Source: Prolixibacteraceae bacterium | GTDB lineage: Bacteria; Bacteroidota; Bacteroidia; Bacteroidales; Prolixibacteraceae | Reading direction: 5' to 3' | Assembly (NCBI GenBank): GCA_009782655.1 | Contig: WRIQ01000003.1 | Span: forward strand, 1 to 16,992 | Length of the DNA stretch: 16,992 nt | Part shown: in pieces, positions 14,012-16,992 of the stretch | Position numbering within the stretch: the stretch's first letter is position 1 | Layout of the letters: each line of letters begins with the position of its first letter | Program-made: the position numbers and the translations under genes | Notes under the pieces: model-generated | Seen by the model: the letters and a program-made list of their open reading frames with translations, nothing else | What the model was told of the DNA's origin: nothing | Databases searched by the model: none

Positions 14012-15964
14012 TCAAAACTTAATCCTGCGCTGCCGCGCAAGCAACAACATGGAAACAGGCTCTATGTCGATGGTTTCGCAATGTATCTCGCCCAATCCGT
14101 TTTCATCGACATCGTTTCCGCAAACAATTATTTTATAGGAAAAATCGGGCAACTGCAGCGTAGCTGGATGGTTGTTGGCATTGAAAACAACAATGGCTTC
14201 TTCCCACATATCGCCGGTTTTATTCCCGCTGAGGCGATAGGAAATAACGCCCACCTGATAAGGGAAGTCGAAACTCAGATTGCTCTGAATCATCTCCGTC
14301 GACGGCATTCTGAAAACCGGATGATTGCGGCGGAGAACAACCAATTTACGATAGTATTCGAAAACATCTTTATAAACCGATTTCCGTACCCACTCGATTT
14401 GATTTATGGAATCGGGCGCGTTGTATGAATTTTCGTTTCCGCGTTTTGTGCGACAAAATTCGCTTCCGGCGTGTAGAAACGGGATTCCCTGCGACGTGAG
14501 GATAATGGCGCCGGCCAGCTTAACCATCCGGCGAACATCGTATCCCGACGCTTGCAGATTGCTGAGTTTAATTTTGTCGTATAACGTATAATTGTCGTGA
14601 CACGACACGTAATTGACGCACTGCCCGGGTTCCGCCGCCCACGGTTCGTTCGACGACTCCACATAGCCATACACAATCTGCGGATGGCGCGTTGCTGCCA
14701 CAATACCAAATTTCACCGCTTCCTCCCTCAGTTTCAACCCGCTGATAAATCCGCGGGTGCGGCGGTTGTTGTTGCCTCTCAGGGCGTCGCGCATATCGTC
14801 GCTGAAAGCGGCAATACCCTGCATTTTTGAGATGTTCTGTTTTACGGCTCTGTATTCTTCGCCCAACGGACTGCGGTCGGCCGCCCAACCTTCGCCGTAA
14901 AGCAGAATCCCGGGTTTTATCTTATCGATTTCGTCCCTGATTATTTGCATGGTTTCCATATCGAAAACGCCCATCAAATCGAAGCGGAAGCCATCAATGT
15001 GGTATTCGTGCAGCCAGTAAAGCAGCGAGTCGATAATGTATTTCCGCACCATGAACCGTTCAGTGGCCATTTCGTTTCCGCAACCGGAAGCGTCGGCAAA
15101 GGAGCCGTCGGGTTTCTGGCGGTAGAAATAGCCCGGCGCTGTCTGGTTAAAAACCGAACCCCGGGTCATATAAGTGTGATTATAAACCATATCCATGATT
15201 ACGCCGATTCCGTTGTCATGCAGCGCTTTTACAAGTTCTTTCAGCTCTTTCACGCGTACTTTTCCATCGTATGGATTGGTGGAATACGATCCTTCGGGGG
15301 CATTGAAATTTTGCGGGTCGTAACCCCAATTGTATTTTTTCAGTTGATTTTCTTCGTCGACGGTTTGAAAATCGAAAATCGGCAACAGATGCACATGCGT
15401 GACACCCAGCTCTTTCAGATGGTCTAATCCTGTTTTTTCGCCCAAAGGCGATTTTGTAGCCTCCTCGGTAAAACCCAAAAATTTGCCTTTATGATTGATC
15501 CCCGAATTTTCGGAAATGGAAAAATCGCGCACATGCAGTTCGTAAATTATCCAGTCGGTAAAATTTTCGTACACAGGCCCTTTGTCGTCTTTCCATCCTT
15601 GGGGATTTGTTTTTTCGAGGTCGAAAATCATTCCGCGCAAGCCGTTGACGCCGACGGTCTTTGCATACATATCGGGCGTCTCCTGAAGCCATTCGCCATC
15701 GTTTATGCGGAACGTATAATAAAGATTTTCCAGATTTCCCAACTCGCGGTGCGACCATGCGCCCTGCACGTCTTTCGTCAGTTCGATGATTTTTAGGGGA
15801 TTGGCCGATTCGCAAGTTTCATAAATCCTCAACTCGACGCGGTGTGCCGTGGGCGCCCATATTTTGAAAAGCGTATCGGCGGCGCTCCAGTGTACGCCAA
15901 GATCATCCCCGCCATAATTGGGATAGGTCGAAAAATCGATATGGTTAAAACGCCAGCTACGCAC
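14012..15964 (-). CDS. pulA: Type I pullulanase (GH13 debranching enzyme), cytoplasmic
   Basis: The 650-residue protein hydrolyses alpha-1,6 branch points of glycogen, pullulan or limit dextrins. It has an N-terminal CBM48-like beta domain (about residues 20-110, LGVHWSAADTLFKIWAPTAH). The GH13 barrel follows with the pullulanase signature YNWGYDP (211-217), region I DMVYNHT (258-264), region II GFRFDLMG with nucleophile Asp329, region III YGEGW with acid/base Glu358, and region IV SCHDNYT with His456-Asp457. No signal peptide is present, so it should act on internal glycogen or imported oligosaccharides. The length suits a single-domain type I enzyme. The ATG at 15964 gives a short leader (MRSWRFNHIDFSTYP) before the beta domain. 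It converges on the ald-like gene with 121 bp between them and has a long non-coding stretch upstream. Confidence 0.95.
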   Translation of the reverse strand: MRSWRFNHIDFSTYPNYGGDDLGVHWSAADTLFKIWAPTAHRVELRIYETCESANPLKIIELTKDVQGAWSHRELGNLENLYYTFRINDGEWLQETPDMYAKTVGVNGLRGMIFDLEKTNPQGWKDDKGPVYENFTDWIIYELHVRDFSISENSGINHKGKFLGFTEEATKSPLGEKTGLDHLKELGVTHVHLLPIFDFQTVDEENQLKKYNWGYDPQNFNAPEGSYSTNPYDGKVRVKELKELVKALHDNGIGVIMDMVYNHTYMTRGSVFNQTAPGYFYRQKPDGSFADASGCGNEMATERFMVRKYIIDSLLYWLHEYHIDGFRFDLMGVFDMETMQIIRDEIDKIKPGILLYGEGWAADRSPLGEEYRAVKQNISKMQGIAAFSDDMRDALRGNNNRRTRGFISGLKLREEAVKFGIVAATRHPQIVYGYVESSNEPWAAEPGQCVNYVSCHDNYTLYDKIKLSNLQASGYDVRRMVKLAGAIILTSQGIPFLHAGSEFCRTKRGNENSYNAPDSINQIEWVRKSVYKDVFEYYRKLVVLRRNHPVFRMPSTEMIQSNLSFDFPYQVGVISYRLSGNKTGDMWEEAIVVFNANNHPATLQLPDFSYKIIVCGNDVDENGLGEIHCETIDIEPVSMLLLARQRRIKF

Positions 15965-16057
15965 GAACTCCGTTTTTATGACCGTCCGAAGATGGATTCG
16001 TGTTGCCTGTCACTCTCAAGACGATTTTCTGATTGAATCGGGAACCTTTCATGCTTG

Positions 16058-16065
16058 CAAAAATA
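16058..16065 (-). promoter_or_regulatory. Possible Bacteroidota -7 element for pulA
   Basis: The plus-strand bases CAAAAATA read TATTTTTG on the minus strand, an exact match to the Bacteroidota -7 consensus TAnnTTTG. It lies about 94 bp upstream of the pulA start. No TTTG with a good -33 spacing was seen; a TTG lies too close. An 8-bp degenerate match in A+T-rich DNA can arise by chance. Confidence 0.25.
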
Positions 16066-16111
16066 GCCTAAAAAATGGCAATGTTAATGGTCGGAAATAG
16101 TTAAACCACAA

Positions 16112-16140
16112 TTCTCCCAATTGCATTGTAAAATTGAGAA
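16112..16140. repeat. Imperfect inverted repeat
   Basis: Arms TTCT-CC-CAATT (16112-16122) and AATTG-AGAA (16132-16140) pair over 9 bp with a 2-nt bulge and a 9-nt loop. It is about 150 bp upstream of pulA. It could be an operator or an RNA hairpin in the pulA leader if transcription starts further upstream. Confidence 0.4.
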
Positions 16141-16172
16141 GCAGATTTGCGATCCAACTCAAAGTAGAACAA

Positions 16173-16191
16173 GGAATTTTTAGAAAAATCC
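16173..16191. repeat. Inverted repeat with very short loop
   Basis: GGAATTTTT (16173-16181) and AAAAATCC (16184-16191) are complementary apart from one extra A, with only two bases between them. This suits a DNA operator better than an RNA hairpin. Confidence 0.45.
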
Positions 16192-16238
16192 TGACAGGTG
16201 CTATTTGCTATCGACAATATCGTATTATTTATTATCAG

Positions 16239-16252
16239 ATGGTTATAACCAT
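16239..16252. promoter_or_regulatory. 14-bp perfect palindrome ATGGTTATAACCAT
   Basis: The sequence is its own reverse complement over 14 bases, and CAGA/TCTG flanks extend the symmetry if two bases are skipped. It lies about 275 bp upstream of pulA and 25 bp beyond the terminator. It looks like a binding site for a dimeric regulator, but no regulator gene is in the window. Confidence 0.4.
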
Positions 16253-16276
16253 TTCTGAACGCCATCATCAAAATAA

Positions 16277-16308
16277 AAAGCCGCAGAAAATTTTTTATTC
16301 GCGGTTTT
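16277..16308 (-). terminator. Probable intrinsic terminator after the small gene remnant
   Basis: On the minus strand, AAAACCGC pairs with GCGGCTTT (one G-U pair) around a 16-nt loop, and T-rich TTATTTT follows. It lies 14 nt after the stop codon at 16322-16324 of the small membrane-protein frame. That position is what one expects for a gene-end terminator and supports that frame having been a real gene. It may also end transcripts from the partial gene at 16556-16992. Confidence 0.5.
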
Positions 16309-16321
16309 GTCCTTTATTGTT

Positions 16322-16441
16322 TTAAACCGCCTTCAGTTTGTTATTTCTGTAAATCAAAAAGCAGATGCTACCCAAAAGCGGGAAGAATACGATAGGGGAC
16401 TTCTAATAATTATGGGAACTTCTAATAATTAGTTTTTCCAT
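16322..16441 (-). pseudogene. Remnant of a small membrane protein, interrupted by an in-frame TAG
   Basis: Reading from ATG at 16441, the frame gives 12 codons (MEKLIIRSSHNY), a TAG at 16403-16405, then KSPIVFFPLLGSICFLIYRN and a short basic tail (NKLKAV) ending in TAA at 16322-16324. The part after the TAG is a clear hydrophobic helix followed by positive residues, like the end or the first helix of a membrane protein. A terminator follows 14 nt later. The TAG falls inside a 19-bp-period direct repeat (16399-16431), so a duplication or deletion may have broken the gene. I do not recognise the family. It could also be chance coding in A+T-rich DNA. Confidence 0.35.
16399..16431. repeat. Direct repeat, ACTTCTAATAATTA twice, 19-bp period
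   Basis: The 14-mer ACTTCTAATAATTA occurs at 16399-16412 and again at 16418-16431, separated by TGGGA. The context GG(G)A before each copy extends the similarity. It could be a replication-slippage duplication, paired binding sites, or the scar of an excised element. It overlaps the break in the small gene remnant. Confidence 0.7.
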
Positions 16442-16555
16442 TTTGATTTTTACAAAGCATCGAAGTCCATCAGAACGCTATGAAAAATCATTACAAGGTA
16501 AGCCAAATTTTTTTAAGATAAACAACACTTTCATTGGAATCGGCGGGGTCAATTA

Positions 16556-16992
16556 TCAATGTGATATTATATACAGCGGTAGCGTTATTTTTTCTTTTTT
16601 CAGTTGGATGCCAAAAGTACTTCTCAGGTCTTCGATCATCAAATTGTCGTAATGGTAGTGAAAACTCCAGTCGTGAAGAGTGTTGTCGTTTCCCTTATAG
16701 TAGTGTGGGGTTCCCTTAATGTCGGAGAGGAGGTTGGCAAGTTCTCGTATGGTCATATTGTCGGCGTCAACCCTGTCGGAGCCAACTACATACGTTGGAT
16801 TAATACCATTATCCCAATTGATTTGATTACTGTCCCACAACAGGTTAGGATTAACCACATCTAAAACTGTTACCTCCATGGGTTTACTTCCGGTCTGAAT
16901 GTTAAATGACAATTGTTTTTCAATGTTTTGTAAGATGTGAGGTTTTGAATTCAAATCAAACTCGCTGCATGTCAATGAAACTCCATAATCGG
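16556..16992 (-). CDS. C-terminal part of a protein resembling DUF3738/TIGR03435, cut by window edge
   Basis: The frame enters from the right edge without a stop and ends TGA at 16556-16558, followed directly by a second stop, TAA. About 145 codons are visible. An internal TTG at 16973-16975 is not a credible start, since the frame continues upstream. The visible protein has SLTCSEFDLNSKPHILQNI, then a strand MEVTVLDVVNPNLLW, then NMTIRELANLLSDIKGTP, and ends HYDNLMIEDLRSTFGIQLKK and LPLYIISH. This order (a strand with a V-L-x-V-x-x-P pattern, then T-I-x-x-L-A-x-x-L, then G-I-x-L-x-K-x near the end) resembles DUF3738 domains found in Bacteroidota TlpA-like or BlaR-like proteins. That is from memory and weak. 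No catalytic residues can be named. Confidence 0.6.
   Translation of the reverse strand, partial: DYGVSLTCSEFDLNSKPHILQNIEKQLSFNIQTGSKPMEVTVLDVVNPNLLWDSNQINWDNGINPTYVVGSDRVDADNMTIRELANLLSDIKGTPHYYKGNDNTLHDWSFHYHYDNLMIEDLRSTFGIQLKKEKITLPLYIISH

Larger units (their letters stand above)
15965..16321. other. Non-coding stretch upstream of pulA, rich in inverted repeats
   Basis: About 357 bp with no convincing gene. The only ORF of note, 16134-16325 on the plus strand (63 codons), has no recognisable features and overlaps the terminator and the end of the gene remnant. The stretch holds a possible pulA -7 element, two hairpins (16112-16140 and 16173-16191), a 14-bp palindrome (16239-16252) and a terminator (16277-16308). 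Confidence 0.6.

Noticed and set aside
14012..15964. Several plus-strand and alternative-frame ORFs of 60-160 codons within pulA
   Set aside because: All overlap the pullulanase frame, which carries every GH13 motif. They are shadows.
16134..16325. 63-codon plus-strand ORF upstream of pulA
   Set aside because: It crosses the palindrome and the terminator, shows no domain or signal peptide, and has a composition expected from A+T-rich non-coding DNA.
16443..16719. Plus-strand ORFs of 61-69 codons overlapping the right-edge gene
   Set aside because: They overlap the more convincing minus-strand frame at 16556-16992 and have no recognisable features.
1..16992. CRISPR array, tRNA or rRNA genes, intact insertion sequence
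   Set aside because: No regularly spaced repeats, cloverleaf-like or rRNA-like sequence, or transposase frame was seen on either strand.

Overview
This window looks like a chromosomal segment of a Bacteroidota bacterium, most likely of the order Bacteroidales. The evidence is the type of each protein: TolC, HlyD and RND proteins of Bacteroidota style, an ABC-2 permease carrying a giant M1-peptidase-like periplasmic tail, an alanine-dehydrogenase-like gene directly after tsaE, and a signal-peptide-free type I pullulanase. There are no recognisable Shine-Dalgarno sequences. Base composition is moderate. No rRNA, tRNA, CRISPR array or intact insertion sequence was seen.

Region 1 (1-11896, all minus strand) is one long export gene cluster. 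In transcription order it holds an ABC ATPase (11896-11003), an ABC-2 permease fused to an M1-like domain (10987-7607), a TolC-type outer-membrane channel (7584-6073), a HlyD-type lipoprotein adaptor (6055-5000), a complete RND permease (4858-1745) and a second RND permease that runs off the left edge (1706-<1). Gaps are 15, 22, 17, 141 and 38 bp, so co-transcription from upstream of 11896 is likely. The gene set offers one outer-membrane channel and one adaptor to two different RND pumps and probably an ABC exporter.

Region 2 (12134-13890, plus strand) is divergent from the exporter. tsaE (tRNA t6A synthesis ATPase) is followed by an alanine-dehydrogenase/transhydrogenase-family protein in which the residues aligning with the catalytic Lys, His and Asp of alanine dehydrogenase appear to be Ser, Gln and Cys. 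The 237-bp divergent intergenic region holds a perfect 6-bp inverted repeat, AGTGTA-N6-TACACT.

Region 3 (14012-15964, minus) is a cytoplasmic type I pullulanase that converges on region 2. Upstream of it (15965-16555) lies about 590 bp without an intact gene. This stretch contains several inverted repeats, including a 14-bp perfect palindrome, a probable intrinsic terminator, the 3' end of a small membrane protein that looks broken, and a 19-bp-period direct repeat at the point of breakage. The right edge (16556-16992, minus) is the C-terminal part of a protein whose layout resembles DUF3738/TIGR03435 proteins.

The most interesting points are the mixed ABC/RND operon, the ABC permease whose long periplasmic M1-like domain lacks HEXXH and ends in a golvesin-like beta domain, the apparently catalytically altered alanine dehydrogenase homologue, and the decayed, hairpin-rich stretch upstream of the pullulanase.
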